Part shown: piece after piece, positions 18,380 to 27,307 of the stretch
Layout of the letters: each line of letters starts with the position of its first letter
How positions within the stretch are numbered: position 1 is the first letter of the stretch
Assembly: GCF_019166065.1 (NCBI RefSeq)
Contig: NZ_JAHTBN010000002.1
Coordinates: 310,001-374,000 of the forward strand
Reading direction: 5' to 3'
DNA length: 64,000 nt
From: Candidimonas humi
GTDB taxonomy: Bacteria; Pseudomonadota; Gammaproteobacteria; Burkholderiales; Burkholderiaceae_B
Notes under the pieces: model-generated
Told to the model about the DNA's origin: nothing
What the model saw: only the letters and a program-made list of their open reading frames with translations
The model's database searches: none
Position numbers and translations under genes: made by a program

Positions 18380-18502
18380 GCAAGAACTCCTGGGTGGTAT
18401 TGCGATGCCGCGGGGCGGGGCGTGCAGGCGCCCTGGCGCCGCCGTCTTGCCGCGCGATCGCCGCGGCCCCGGCGCCATGCCGGGAGGCATCCGCCGGACG
18501 CT

Positions 18503-18520
18503 GCCCCGCCGGAGCGGGGC
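18503..18520 (-). repeat. hairpin between livK and livH
   Basis: GCCCCGC (18503-18509) and GCGGGGC (18514-18520) form a perfect seven-pair stem with a four-base loop, in the 199-base gap after livK. Without a following T-run it is more likely a transcript-stabilising or processing structure that keeps binding-protein mRNA in excess over the permease genes, a common arrangement in ABC operons. Confidence 0.45.
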
Positions 18521-18578
18521 TTGCGTCCAGCCGTGCTGCCCGCGGCCGGAGCGGCGCGCATGTCCGGCCCGGGGCGGC

Positions 18579-19781
18579 TTATTTCAGCGGGCAGGCCGCC
18601 GCGAAGTTTGCGCGTTTCTGGATGCGTATCGGGCTGACCGCCTTGAGTTCGGCGCCGTCGGCGCCCTTGACCACGTCGACCCGGAAGAAGCCGGCGTCGG
18701 GGAACTGGTTGGAGGCGAACTTGAAGGCGCCGCGCACCGACTTGAAATCGGCCGCCTTGAAAGCGGCGCGCAGCGCGTCGGCGTCGGACACATTGCCCTT
18801 GACCTTGGCCACGGCCGAATCGATCAGGTTGGCCGCGTCATAGGATTGGGCCGCATACATGGACGGCTGGCGCTTGTAGGCCGCGACGAAGGCCTGCACG
18901 AACTGCTGGTTCTGCGGGTTGTCGAGGTTGGGCGCATAGGGCGCGCTGGTGATGGCGCCGATGGCCAGGGACTTGAGCGCGGGCAGCGTGCTGCCGTCTA
19001 TGGTGGACACCGATATCAGCGGCAGCTTGCCCAGCAGGCCCGCCTGGCGGTACTGCTTGACGAAGTTCACGCCCATGCCGCCGGGATAGAAGACATACAC
19101 CGCGTCCGGCTTGGCGGCCTGCAACTGCGCGATCTCGGCCGAATAATCGGGCTGATTGACCTGGGTGTAGACCTCGTCGATGATCTTGCCGGTGTAGTCG
19201 CGCTTGAAGCCCGAGACCGCGTCGCGCCCGGCCTGGTAATTGGGGGCCATGACGTACACATTCTTGTAGCCCAGGTCTGATGTAAGCTGGCCGCCGGCCT
19301 CGTGCAACTGGTCGTTGTCCCAGGACGTGGAAAAGAAGAACGGCGAGCACGACTTGCCCGCGATCGGCGCGGGGCCTGCGTTCGAGCCGATCAGGAACAC
19401 CTTGGCGTCGGTGATGGGCTTGTGGATCGCCATCATCACGTTGGAAAAAGTGACCCCGGTAATGATAGGCACGTGGTCGCTCTTGATGAGCTTGGTGGCG
19501 GCCTGCACCCCTTGGTCGGGCTTGAGCTGGTCGTCTTCGCGGATGACCGTGACCGGCACACCGCCCAGCTTGCCGCCCTTTTGCTTGATGGCCAGCATGA
19601 ACGCGTCGTATTGGTCCTGGCCCAGTGCGCCGGCGGGCCCCGACAGGGTGCCGATGAAGCCGATCTTGAGAGGTTCCTGGGCCATGGCAGGGCCGGTGGC
19701 GCCGGCGCCGGCAAGCAGGGCCGCCGCGAGGCCCCCGATTACCAGCTTGCGCCGTTGCCGCGACGGGCGGGGTGTAGTCAT
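18579..19781 (-). CDS. livK: Liv-type ABC transporter periplasmic binding protein
   Basis: A 400-residue type I periplasmic binding protein. The N-terminus (RQRRKLVIGGLAAALLAGAG, cleavage near AMAQ at about residue 35) is a signal peptide with consecutive arginines. The mature protein starts EPLKIGFIGTLSGPAGALGQD, the standard Leu/Ile/Val-binding fold entry, and includes NQPDYSAEIAQLQAAKPD and a Cys pair (KSCSPFF, AACPLK) often disulfide-linked in this subgroup. GAGGAGA precedes the ATG. First gene of the liv operon. The subgroup often binds aromatic or other acids rather than leucine, so the ligand is open. Confidence 0.9.
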   Translation of the reverse strand: MTTPRPSRQRRKLVIGGLAAALLAGAGATGPAMAQEPLKIGFIGTLSGPAGALGQDQYDAFMLAIKQKGGKLGGVPVTVIREDDQLKPDQGVQAATKLIKSDHVPIITGVTFSNVMMAIHKPITDAKVFLIGSNAGPAPIAGKSCSPFFFSTSWDNDQLHEAGGQLTSDLGYKNVYVMAPNYQAGRDAVSGFKRDYTGKIIDEVYTQVNQPDYSAEIAQLQAAKPDAVYVFYPGGMGVNFVKQYRQAGLLGKLPLISVSTIDGSTLPALKSLAIGAITSAPYAPNLDNPQNQQFVQAFVAAYKRQPSMYAAQSYDAANLIDSAVAKVKGNVSDADALRAAFKAADFKSVRGAFKFASNQFPDAGFFRVDVVKGADGAELKAVSPIRIQKRANFAAACPLK

Positions 19782-20103
19782 GTGTGTCTCCTCGTGATGC
19801 CTGTTATGGATTGTTCGTGGGCGCCGCGCACGTCTTGCGCGACCTTGCCGGCCTAACTTATATGAGGCCTAAAGCATTTGCTATTCGGGTAAACCCAATG
19901 CCGCGCGCCGGCGCGGCCCATGGCGGCGCGTGCCGCGCATCAAGCTTAAGTGAAACGGCCGGTTTTCCGAAATAAGCGTTTGTCCCGCAGGTATCCCGTC
20001 CAGGAATAGACGCGGCTGGGCGCCCCGCGCCTGGCGCCTTTCGGGCGCCCGGAAACAAAACGCCCGGCGCGGGGCCGGGCGTGAACTTGCAGGAAGGTCG
20101 GCG
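19782..20103. other. intergenic region between livK and yidC
   Basis: About 320 bases upstream of livK and downstream of yidC, both minus strand. The yidC-proximal part contains the yidC terminator hairpin (20057-20081); the livK-proximal part should hold its promoter but no confident -35/-10 pair was identified. No coding sequence is supported. Confidence 0.5.
20057..20081 (-). terminator. intrinsic terminator of the rpmH-yidC operon
   Basis: On the minus strand CGCCCGGC and GCCGGGCG (20074-20081 and 20061-20068) form an eight-pair stem with a five-base loop, immediately followed by TTTTGTTT (ending near 20053). It lies just past the yidC stop codon at 20104. Confidence 0.85.
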
Positions 20104-21801
20104 TCAGCGATGCGCCGCCGCGGCTTCTCTTTCGAGTTTTTTCATGATGTAGCGCTGCTGCGTGATCGACACGGCGTTGTTGACGCAGTAGTACAGCGCC
20201 AGGCCGGCCGGGAAGAAGAACATCATCCCGCCGAACACCAGGGGCATGATCAGCATCAGCTTGGCCTGCATCGGATCGGGCGGCGCGGGATTGAGCTTGA
20301 TCTGCAGGAACATGGTGGCGGTCATGAGGGCCGGCAGGATGAACCAGGGATCGCGCACCGACAGGTCGTGGATCCAGAGTATCCAGGGCGCGCCGCGCAT
20401 TTCCACGCTGCCCAGCAGCACCCAGTACAGCGAGATGAAGACCGGCACCTGGATGATCATGGGCAGGCAGCCGCCCAATGGGTTGATCTTCTCGGTTCGG
20501 TACATCTCCATCATGGCCGTATTCATCTTGGCCTTGTCGTCGCCGTATTTTTCCTTCAGCAGCTTGAGCCGCGGCGCCACCTGCTTCATCTTCGCCATCG
20601 AGCGGTAGCTGGCGGCCGACAGGGGGTAGAACACGGCCTTGATCAGCAGCGTCAGGGCGACGATGGTCCAGCCCCAGTTGCCCAGCAGGGCATGGATCCA
20701 GGTCATCAGCTTGAACAGCGGCTTGGCGATGATGGTCAGCCAGCCGTAGTCCACCACCAGTTCCAGCCCGGGGGCCAGGGCGCTCATGGCCTTCTGGTCT
20801 TGCGGGCCGACCCAGAGGTTGGCCTTGACCGTCTGGTGCTGACCGGGCTGGATCACCCCCACCGGCTCGATGCTGCGGATGGCGTACAGGTTGTCCGACA
20901 GGCGCAGCATTTCGTTCTGGCGCACCACGCCTTGCGGCGGCACCCAGGCGCTGGCGAAATAGTGCTGCACCACGGCGATCCAGCCGTTGTTCGCCTGCTT
21001 GATGTAGTGGGCCTTGCCCTTTTCGATGTCGGAGAAGGTGGCCTTCTGGAACTTGTCTTCGCTGGAATAAAGCGCGGTGCCGGTGAACGAATGGGTATAG
21101 CCGGTGGCGTCGCCGGTGGGCTCGCTGCCGTCGCGCGTCAGTTGCAGGTACAGCGACGGGCTGATGGGCGCAGTGCCCAGGTTGTAGATATCGTTGCTGA
21201 CGCCGATGTCGTAGCTGCCGCGGCGCAGCGTGTAGGTCTTGACCACCTTGACGCCGCCGCTTTCGGCCTCGAACACCACCTTCAGGCTGTCGCCGCTCAG
21301 GCTGCGCTCGGACGACACCACCTTGAACGGCGTGAGGTGCGTCGGGTAGCTTTCCCCTTGGGGGGCGCCGACCACGCCGCTCTGGGCCACGTAGGTGGAG
21401 TTCGGGCCGGAGTTGTCCAGCAGCACCATGGGCTGCTTGGGATGGTCGGGCGCGTCGTACTTGAGCAGCTCGGCCCGCACCAGTTGGGCGCCCTGGGTGT
21501 CGAACGTCAGTTTATAGACGTCGGTGGTAACCGTGACTTTCTCGGACTTGGCCGCCGCCGGCTGGGCATTGCCCGGCACATTGGCCTGCGGCTTGGCCGC
21601 GGCAGCCGCGGGCGCCGCAGTCGGCACATCGGTGCTGGCGGTTCCGGGCGCCGCGGCCGGCTTGGGAGCCGCGGCCGTATGCGTGGCCGTCGGATTGCCG
21701 CCGAACAGCGAAGGCTTGCCGTTGTGGACCTGCCAGTTGTTCCACAGGAGCAACAGCGAGAAAGAGAAGATCATCCAGAGGACGGTGCGTCGGATATCCA
21801 T
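20104..21801 (-). CDS. yidC: membrane protein insertase YidC
   Basis: A 565-residue insertase that places inner-membrane proteins alone or with SecYEG. An N-terminal transmembrane helix (MDIRRTVLWMIFSFSLLLLW) is followed by an Ala/Pro-rich linker, a periplasmic beta-super-sandwich domain (about residues 85-345) and the five-helix conserved core with KMKQVAPRLKLLKEKYGDD and NPLGGCLPMIIQ. The ATG at 21801 gives the conserved MDIRR start. It follows yidD after 124 bases in the rpmH-rnpA-yidD-yidC order. Confidence 0.97.
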   Translation of the reverse strand: MDIRRTVLWMIFSFSLLLLWNNWQVHNGKPSLFGGNPTATHTAAAPKPAAAPGTASTDVPTAAPAAAAAKPQANVPGNAQPAAAKSEKVTVTTDVYKLTFDTQGAQLVRAELLKYDAPDHPKQPMVLLDNSGPNSTYVAQSGVVGAPQGESYPTHLTPFKVVSSERSLSGDSLKVVFEAESGGVKVVKTYTLRRGSYDIGVSNDIYNLGTAPISPSLYLQLTRDGSEPTGDATGYTHSFTGTALYSSEDKFQKATFSDIEKGKAHYIKQANNGWIAVVQHYFASAWVPPQGVVRQNEMLRLSDNLYAIRSIEPVGVIQPGQHQTVKANLWVGPQDQKAMSALAPGLELVVDYGWLTIIAKPLFKLMTWIHALLGNWGWTIVALTLLIKAVFYPLSAASYRSMAKMKQVAPRLKLLKEKYGDDKAKMNTAMMEMYRTEKINPLGGCLPMIIQVPVFISLYWVLLGSVEMRGAPWILWIHDLSVRDPWFILPALMTATMFLQIKLNPAPPDPMQAKLMLIMPLVFGGMMFFFPAGLALYYCVNNAVSITQQRYIMKKLEREAAAAHR

Positions 21802-21925
21802 AGCGCCTGTATTCGAATCTAAGCCGGGCAAAAAAAGCCCACCAGTTTAACGTAGCCCGGCCCAAGTCGCGCCCGAGCGGGGAAACTACAAGAAAACCCC
21901 CGGATATCGCCGGCCCGCATGCCGT

Positions 21926-22159
21926 TTATCCGTCTTTGCGCCGGGGTTCCGGCACCGGGTCGTAGCCGCCCGGACACCACGGATGGCAGCGCCCGATACG
22001 CCGGGCTGCCAGCCACGAGCCATGCAGCGCCCCGTGCTTCTCTATGGCCTCGATGGCATAGGCCGAGCAGGTCGGGGTAAAACGGCAACTCCTGCCCAGC
22101 CACGGGCTGAGGAAATACCGGTAGAACCGGATCGGCGCGATGAGCAGCGTTTTCAGCAT
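21926..22159 (-). CDS. yidD: membrane protein insertion efficiency factor YidD
   Basis: A 77-residue protein with the conserved pattern [20 protein letters not shown], then [15 protein letters not shown] and [13 protein letters not shown], including the invariant cysteines. YidD is a small membrane-associated protein that assists YidC-dependent insertion. Its start overlaps the end of rnpA by seven bases, indicating coupled translation. Confidence 0.95.
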   Translation of the reverse strand: MLKTLLIAPIRFYRYFLSPWLGRSCRFTPTCSAYAIEAIEKHGALHGSWLAARRIGRCHPWCPGGYDPVPEPRRKDG

Positions 22160-22527
22160 CGCATGGCCCGGTCCAGCAGGTTTTCGACTTCGTCGCGCAC
22201 TTGTTTCTTCAAGCCGCTGAGCGTGACGCCGGCATCGATGCGGGCATGCAGGCGGAACACCAGATCGCGTGCAGGCAAGGCATGGCGCCGGTGGCGGAAC
22301 GCCTCGCGCACTACGCGCTTGATCGCATTGCGCGTGACCGCGCGTACGGCAAAGCGCTTGGCCACGATCAGCCCCAGCCGGGCGCCGCTTGCCGGCGGCG
22401 TATCGGCGGTTGTCCGGGGCGTCGTTACAACGAACAACGCCCCTCGGGCGATACGCCTGCCTTGCAGGGCGGAGGCGTATTCGGAGGGGCGGTGCAAGCG
22501 CGCCGAGGAAGGAAACGTGGCACGCAT
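22153..22527 (-). CDS. rnpA: ribonuclease P protein component
   Basis: A 124-residue basic protein, the protein subunit of RNase P that aids tRNA 5' maturation. The RNR signature is present ([14 protein letters not shown]) together with [11 protein letters not shown] and the N-terminal [13 protein letters not shown] helix. It overlaps yidD and lies 156 bases after rpmH, a somewhat longer gap than usual; nothing coding is supported in that gap. Confidence 0.96.
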   Translation of the reverse strand: MRATFPSSARLHRPSEYASALQGRRIARGALFVVTTPRTTADTPPASGARLGLIVAKRFAVRAVTRNAIKRVVREAFRHRRHALPARDLVFRLHARIDAGVTLSGLKKQVRDEVENLLDRAMRC

Positions 22528-22683
22528 GGCCTACATGCCTGCTCCGGGCCGCCGGAGCCCGGAATGCCTATGCCTTAAATACGGGCTTGCGATCGAAAAG
22601 AGAACGTGGCGCGTAGCCGCGGGCAGTACCAATAGTACGGCGAGGCGCAGCAGCGCTGCTGTCTTTTTGATCGCGAATCCGTA

Positions 22684-22818
22684 TTAGACGGCCAGGCGCT
22701 TGCGGCCCTTGGCGCGGCGTGCGTTGATCACGGCACGGCCGCCGCGGGTCTTCATGCGGACGCGGAAGCCGTGGGTGCGCTTGCGACGGGTGACGGAAGG
22801 TTGGTAAGTGCGTTTCAT
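22684..22818 (-). CDS. rpmH: 50S ribosomal protein L34
   Basis: A 44-residue, strongly basic protein with the near-invariant sequence start [20 protein letters not shown] and end GRKRLAV. The ATG at 22818 is the conserved start. First gene of the minus-strand operon rpmH-rnpA-yidD-yidC. A partial DnaA-box-like sequence (TTATCCATG on the minus strand, 22816-22824) overlaps its start codon. Confidence 0.98.
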   Translation of the reverse strand: MKRTYQPSVTRRKRTHGFRVRMKTRGGRAVINARRAKGRKRLAV

Positions 22819-23321
22819 GGATAATCCAAATAAAAGAGCTGCCGCGAAGCCTCTGGGCCATTGCCGCGTAAGCGTTCGGGCGTGTGCCGCCCTGTTCGGG
22901 AAAACAGTCGGATCGGGCCGTGGGGGTGCCGGCGGCCTGCGCGTTCGCCACTGTATCGGACGAAACAGCCGCAAACCGGCACGCCAGGCCGCGAAATCGG
23001 CCCCGCCTGGGTTACGCCGGGGCCGGACATAGGCCGCGTGGCATGCATCCAGGGCGGAAAAGCCGGCCCGGGTTCATAATATCCCCGAGCCTGAATGCTT
23101 GAAAAGCCCGTTATTTCAGCAAATTATGGCCGATTAGTCAAATTTCCTTGCCGGCTTCCCGCCCGCTTGCCCGCCGGGCCCGCAGGTCGCGGGGCGGCCG
23201 GCTGGCCTTGCGACAGGCCCCTAAAGTTTACATATAGAGGCCGGCGCCCCGGCCAGCCGCCGGGCGACAACCATGCGCCGCGCTGCCGGCCCGCGTGCGC
23301 CGGCTGTCATGGGCGCCCATG
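22819..23321. other. intergenic region between rpmH and the quinone oxidoreductase gene
   Basis: About 500 bases with both flanking genes on the minus strand. It must contain the rpmH promoter. A short AT-rich stretch (23109-23150) interrupts otherwise GC-rich DNA, and a hairpin near 23239-23254 probably ends the qor transcript. No exact DnaA box and no believable small gene was found. Confidence 0.5.
23239..23254 (-). terminator. probable terminator of the quinone oxidoreductase gene
   Basis: GGCCGG (23239-23244) and CCGGCC (23249-23254) form a six-pair stem with a four-base loop. On the minus strand the stem is followed by TCTATATGTAAACTTT, a moderately T-rich tail. It lies about 70 bases past the qor stop codon. 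Confidence 0.45.
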
Positions 23322-24308
23322 TCAGCCCAGCGTGAAGATGGTGGAGCCGGTGGTCTTGCGCTCGACCAGCGCGGTTTGCGCGGCCCCGGCGTCCTTCAGC
23401 GCGAAACGCTGGCCGATTATGGGCGTGATCTTCTTTTCGAGCACCAGGCCGAACAGCTCGTCGCTGGCCTGCTTGAGCTTTTCGTAAGTGGGCACGTAGG
23501 CGCCCAGCACCGGCCGCGTGACGTACAAAGACCCCTTGCTGGCCAGGATTCCGAGGTTGACGCCCTGCACGGGACCGGAGGCGTTGCCGAAGCTGACCAT
23601 CAGGCCGCGCGGCTGCAGGCAGTCCAGCGACGTCAGCCAGGTGTCCTTGCCCACGCTGTCGTAGACGACCGGCACTTTCTTCCCGCCGGTCAGTTCGCTG
23701 ACCCGATCGGCCACGTTTTCCCGCGTGTAGTCTATGACTTCCCAGGCGCCGTGCGCTTTGGCCAGCGTGGCTTTCTCGGGCGAAGACGCGGTGCCGATGA
23801 GCTTGACGCCCAGCGCCCGCGCCCACTGGCACGCGATCAGGCCGACGCCGCCGGCCGCGGCGTGGAACAGAATGGTTTCGTCGCCTTGCAGGCGATAGGT
23901 CTGGCGCAGCAGGTATTGCGCCGTCAGGCCCTTGAGCATGATGGCGGCGGCCTGTTCGAAGCTGACGCCGTCCGGGATCTTGACCACCTGGTGGCCCGGC
24001 ACATTACGGATTTCGGCATAGGCCCCGATCGGGCTTTGGCCGTAGGCGACGCGGTCGCCCACCTTCAGGTGCCGCACTTCGGCGCCCACCGCCTTGACCA
24101 CGCCCGAGGCCTCGAAGCCCAGGCCGTGGGGCAGCGGACGCGGATACAGGCCGGTGCGGCAATAGACATCCGTGAAGTTCAGGCCTATGGCCTTCTGTTC
24201 TATGGTGACTTCGTTCTTTTCCGGCGCGGGCACCGTCACGGTGACGAGCTTGAGGACTTCCGGTCCGCCGTTTTGTTCGATGCGTATGGCCTTGGTTTGA
24301 CTTTCCAT
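23322..24308 (-). CDS. NADPH:quinone oxidoreductase-like protein
   Basis: A 328-residue zinc-free medium-chain dehydrogenase/reductase. Features are AIGLNFTDVYCRTGLYP, PHGLGFEASGVV, the nucleotide-binding motif HAAAGGVGLIACQWA and RGLMVSFGNASGPV, all typical of the QOR/zeta-crystallin group that reduces quinones or other carbonyls with NADPH. GGGAGA lies upstream of the ATG. It is 108 bases downstream of the Bug gene at 24417-25433 and may be cotranscribed. Both lie between rpmH and dnaA, an unusual place. Confidence 0.9.
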   Translation of the reverse strand: MESQTKAIRIEQNGGPEVLKLVTVTVPAPEKNEVTIEQKAIGLNFTDVYCRTGLYPRPLPHGLGFEASGVVKAVGAEVRHLKVGDRVAYGQSPIGAYAEIRNVPGHQVVKIPDGVSFEQAAAIMLKGLTAQYLLRQTYRLQGDETILFHAAAGGVGLIACQWARALGVKLIGTASSPEKATLAKAHGAWEVIDYTRENVADRVSELTGGKKVPVVYDSVGKDTWLTSLDCLQPRGLMVSFGNASGPVQGVNLGILASKGSLYVTRPVLGAYVPTYEKLKQASDELFGLVLEKKITPIIGQRFALKDAGAAQTALVERKTTGSTIFTLG

Positions 24309-24416
24309 TTCGAAAATAGTCTCCCTGGTCGAGATTTGTCGGGAGCCCGGGTTTGCTGTGGCCGGGCCGCCGCACGGCTCTCGGTGCGGCGGCCCGCAGG
24401 CGCTGGCCGGCGTCGG

Positions 24417-25433
24417 CTATTGGGCCTGGATATGCCGGTCGTGGATCAGCTTGCTCCAGCGCTGGCGTTCTTTCTGGACGAAGGCGCCCAGGTCGGGGCC
24501 GAACAATGTGCCCGCCTGCGCCCCCTGCGTCGCGAACAGCGCGTCGAGCTTGGGCGACTTGAGCGCTTGCTTGGCGGCGGCGATCAGTTTGTCGACGATG
24601 GGCTGCGGGGTGCCCTTGGGCGCCCAGATGCCGAACCAGGCCGTTACGTCGAAGCCCGGCACGCCCGATTCCGCGACCGTCGGAATATCGGGAATGGCGG
24701 GCGAGCGCTGGGCGGACGTCACCGCCAGGCCGCGCAAGCGGGTGCCGCTCTTGATCTGGGCCAATGAACTGGGCAGATTGTCGAACAGGATGTCCACGTG
24801 GCCGCCGGTGACCGCCGGTATGGATTCGGCGCCGCCCTTGAAAGGCACGTGCAGCATGTGGATGCCCGCCATTTGTTCGAAATACACGCCGGTGAGGTGC
24901 ACCGACGAGCCAACCCCCGGCGAGGCGAACGACAGTTTGTCGCCCTTGGCTTCCTTGGCCTTGGCCGCCGCGATCAGGTCGGCGATCGATTTTATTTTTG
25001 AGTTGGCCGATACGGCGATGACGTTGGGGGTGGTGATGACCAGGGCGATCGGCACGAAGGCCGTCGACGGGTCGTAGGGCATGTTCTTGTATATGAACTG
25101 GTTGATGCTTTGCGTGCCTATCGTCCCGAGCCCGATGGTGTACCCGTCGGGCTTGGCATGCGCCACCATCCCCATCCCGATCATGCCGCCCGCGCCGGCG
25201 TGGTTCTCGGCGATGATGGGCTGCTTGAGTTCGCCTTCCATGACGTGGGCCACGGCGCGGGCCGCGATGTCGGTAGTGCCCCCGGGCGGGTAGGGCACGA
25301 TCAGGGTAATGGGCCGGTTGGGGTAGGTCGCGGCCTGCGCGCCTGTGGAGCTCGCCAGGGCGAAAAGCGCCGCGCAGGCGAGCGGCTTGAGCATTTTCAG
25401 GGAAGTTTTCAGGGAAAGGCCAGATTGCGGCAT
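24417..25433 (-). CDS. Bug-family (TctC-like) periplasmic solute-binding protein
   Basis: A 338-residue Bug protein. The signal peptide includes MLKPLACAALFALASSTGAQA with cleavage near residue 35. Family motifs are YPNRPITLIVPYPPGGTTD, IIAENHAGAGGMIGMG, AKPDGYTIGL, HVPFKGGAESIPAVTGGHVD and GIWAPKGTP. The ATG at 25433 is supported by AGGAG seven bases upstream; an upstream extension is not signal-like. Probable ligand is an organic acid. It sits next to the dnaA-proximal origin region and is transcribed away from dnaA. Confidence 0.92.
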   Translation of the reverse strand: MPQSGLSLKTSLKMLKPLACAALFALASSTGAQAATYPNRPITLIVPYPPGGTTDIAARAVAHVMEGELKQPIIAENHAGAGGMIGMGMVAHAKPDGYTIGLGTIGTQSINQFIYKNMPYDPSTAFVPIALVITTPNVIAVSANSKIKSIADLIAAAKAKEAKGDKLSFASPGVGSSVHLTGVYFEQMAGIHMLHVPFKGGAESIPAVTGGHVDILFDNLPSSLAQIKSGTRLRGLAVTSAQRSPAIPDIPTVAESGVPGFDVTAWFGIWAPKGTPQPIVDKLIAAAKQALKSPKLDALFATQGAQAGTLFGPDLGAFVQKERQRWSKLIHDRHIQAQ

Positions 25434-25886
25434 CGATTGTCTCCTGTGCAATTGATTGGAAATTATTATCAAGGCCCCGCGTGGGGGCGGCCCGGGGCCT
25501 GCGATGGGCTTGCCCGGACATCCCGTATCGACGTTGCGCCATGCGCTGGACGCATGGCCTTGCTTGCGGGCGCAAAAACTTGCCGCTTGCATGGCCGGGC
25601 CCGGCCAGGGGCCGGACTGCAGGAATATCGAAACGGAACCCGTTCGATTCTACGCGCCAGATGTAACAAAGACCATCCATACCCGTGCCGATAGTGGAGT
25701 TTTTGGCCAGGCTGCGGCCTCGTGCCGCGGTCTCGGGCGCGGACGCCGGATCTGCCCGGGCAGGGGCGCCCGGTGCCGTTCCCCGCGGGCCGGGATCGCG
25801 GTCCGCAGCGTGTCGCCGCCGCGCGCCCGCCTGTGGATAACTACCCCCCGACAGGGTAGAATCGAGGTTTACCGAAGTGGCAGACA
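25434..25886. other. intergenic region upstream of dnaA, candidate oriC
   Basis: About 450 bases between the divergent Bug gene and dnaA. It contains one perfect DnaA box at 25832-25840 and a TAGAAT at 25857-25862 that could be the dnaA -10 element. A classical cluster of several perfect boxes with an adjacent AT-rich unwinding element is not apparent, so the origin call rests on gene neighbourhood and this single box. Confidence 0.5.
25832..25840 (-). promoter_or_regulatory. dnaA box: perfect DnaA box upstream of dnaA
   Basis: TGTGGATAA on the plus strand is the exact complement of the consensus DnaA box TTATCCACA. It lies 47 bases before the dnaA start, where it could act in dnaA autoregulation, origin function, or both. 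Confidence 0.8.
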
Positions 25887-27305
25887 ATGAAAGATTTCTG
25901 GCAGACCTGCATTCAGCGTCTCGAGCAGGACCTCCCCCCCCAACAAATAAGTGCCTGGATTCGTCCATTGGTTCCGCTTGCGTTCGACGAGACGCAAGCG
26001 GTGTTGCGGGTGGCTGCTCCTAATCGTTTCAAGCTGGACTGGGTACGCAAGAATTTTTCGCACCAGATCGAGTCGCTGGCCTCGGAATGGTATGCGCGGC
26101 CGGTGCAAGTGGCGTTCGAGCTGGCCGCGAGCCCGGCGCGCGCGCCCGCGGCGGCGCCTGCGGCGACTGGTGTCGCCCCGGCCTCTACCCCGGCTGCGGT
26201 AGCGCCAGTCGCCCCCGCTTCCGCAAGCGCCGCGGCTCCGGCCCCTTCGGCCGCCGCCGCGGCGGCCGAGGCCCTGCACGATCGTTCGCGCCTGAACGCC
26301 GACCTGACTTTCGACAATTTCGTCACCGGCAAGGCCAACCAGCTGGCCCGGGCCGCGGCCCTGCAAGTGGCCGAGAACCCCGGGGTGTCCTACAACCCGC
26401 TGTTCCTGTATGGCGGCGTGGGCCTGGGCAAGACGCACCTCATCCATGCCATCGGCAATGCGCTGCTGGCGGGCGGCAACGGCGCGCGGGTGCGCTACGT
26501 GCATGCCGACCAGTACGTCTCCGACGTGGTCAAGGCATACCAGCGCAAGGCCTTCGACGAGTTCAAGCGCTACTACCATTCGCTCGACCTGCTGCTGATC
26601 GACGACATCCAGTTCTTCGCCGGCAAGAACCGCACCCAGGAAGAATTCTTCTATGCGTTCGAAGCCATGGTGGCGCAGCGCAAGCAGATCATCATTACTT
26701 CCGACACCTATCCCAAGGAACTGCCCAATATCGACAGCCGCCTGATCTCGCGCTTCGATTCGGGCCTGACGGTGGCCATCGAGCCGCCCGAACTCGAAAT
26801 GCGCGTGGCCATCCTGCTGCGCAAGGCCGAATCGGAAGGCTTCGCCATGCCCGAAGAGGTGGCGTTTTTCATCGCCAAGCATCTGCGCAGCAATGTGCGC
26901 GAGCTGGAAGGCGCACTGCGCAAGGTGTCGGCCTACGCGCGCTTCCATGGGCGCGAGGTGCTGTCGGTGGATGTCTGCAAGGACGCCCTGAAAGACCTGC
27001 TGTCGGTGTCCAACGGCCAGATCACCGTCGAGAACATCCAGAAGACCGTGGCCGACTTTTATAAAATCAAGGTGGCCGACATGTATTCCAAGCGCCGGCC
27101 CGCCAATATCGCCCTGCCGCGCCAGGTGGCCATGTATTTGGCCAAAGAGCTCACCCAGAAAAGCTTGCCTGAGATCGGCGACCTGTTCGGCGGCCGAGAC
27201 CACACCACCGTGCTGCATGCAGTGCGCAAAATATCGGACGCGCGATCCAAGCAGTCCGAACTCAATCACGCTCTACACGTATTAGAACAAACCTTAAAAG
27301 GATAA
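25887..27305 (+). CDS. dnaA: chromosomal replication initiator DnaA
   Basis: A 472-residue AAA+ initiator. Domain I (residues 1-85, [20 protein letters not shown]) is followed by an Ala/Pro-rich domain II linker (about 85-125). Domain III has Walker [11 protein letters not shown] near residue 176 and Walker [14 protein letters not shown] near 236. The domain IV DNA-binding signature [15 protein letters not shown] is near 435. It binds DnaA boxes and opens oriC. dnaN follows after two bases. Confidence 0.99.
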   Translation: MKDFWQTCIQRLEQDLPPQQISAWIRPLVPLAFDETQAVLRVAAPNRFKLDWVRKNFSHQIESLASEWYARPVQVAFELAASPARAPAAAPAATGVAPASTPAAVAPVAPASASAAAPAPSAAAAAAEALHDRSRLNADLTFDNFVTGKANQLARAAALQVAENPGVSYNPLFLYGGVGLGKTHLIHAIGNALLAGGNGARVRYVHADQYVSDVVKAYQRKAFDEFKRYYHSLDLLLIDDIQFFAGKNRTQEEFFYAFEAMVAQRKQIIITSDTYPKELPNIDSRLISRFDSGLTVAIEPPELEMRVAILLRKAESEGFAMPEEVAFFIAKHLRSNVRELEGALRKVSAYARFHGREVLSVDVCKDALKDLLSVSNGQITVENIQKTVADFYKIKVADMYSKRRPANIALPRQVAMYLAKELTQKSLPEIGDLFGGRDHTTVLHAVRKISDARSKQSELNHALHVLEQTLKG

Positions 27306-27307
27306 CC

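Noticed and set aside
25857-25862. TAGAAT as a proven dnaA -10 element
   Set aside because: No good -35 hexamer lies at the right distance, so it is mentioned only in the region note and not called as a promoter.
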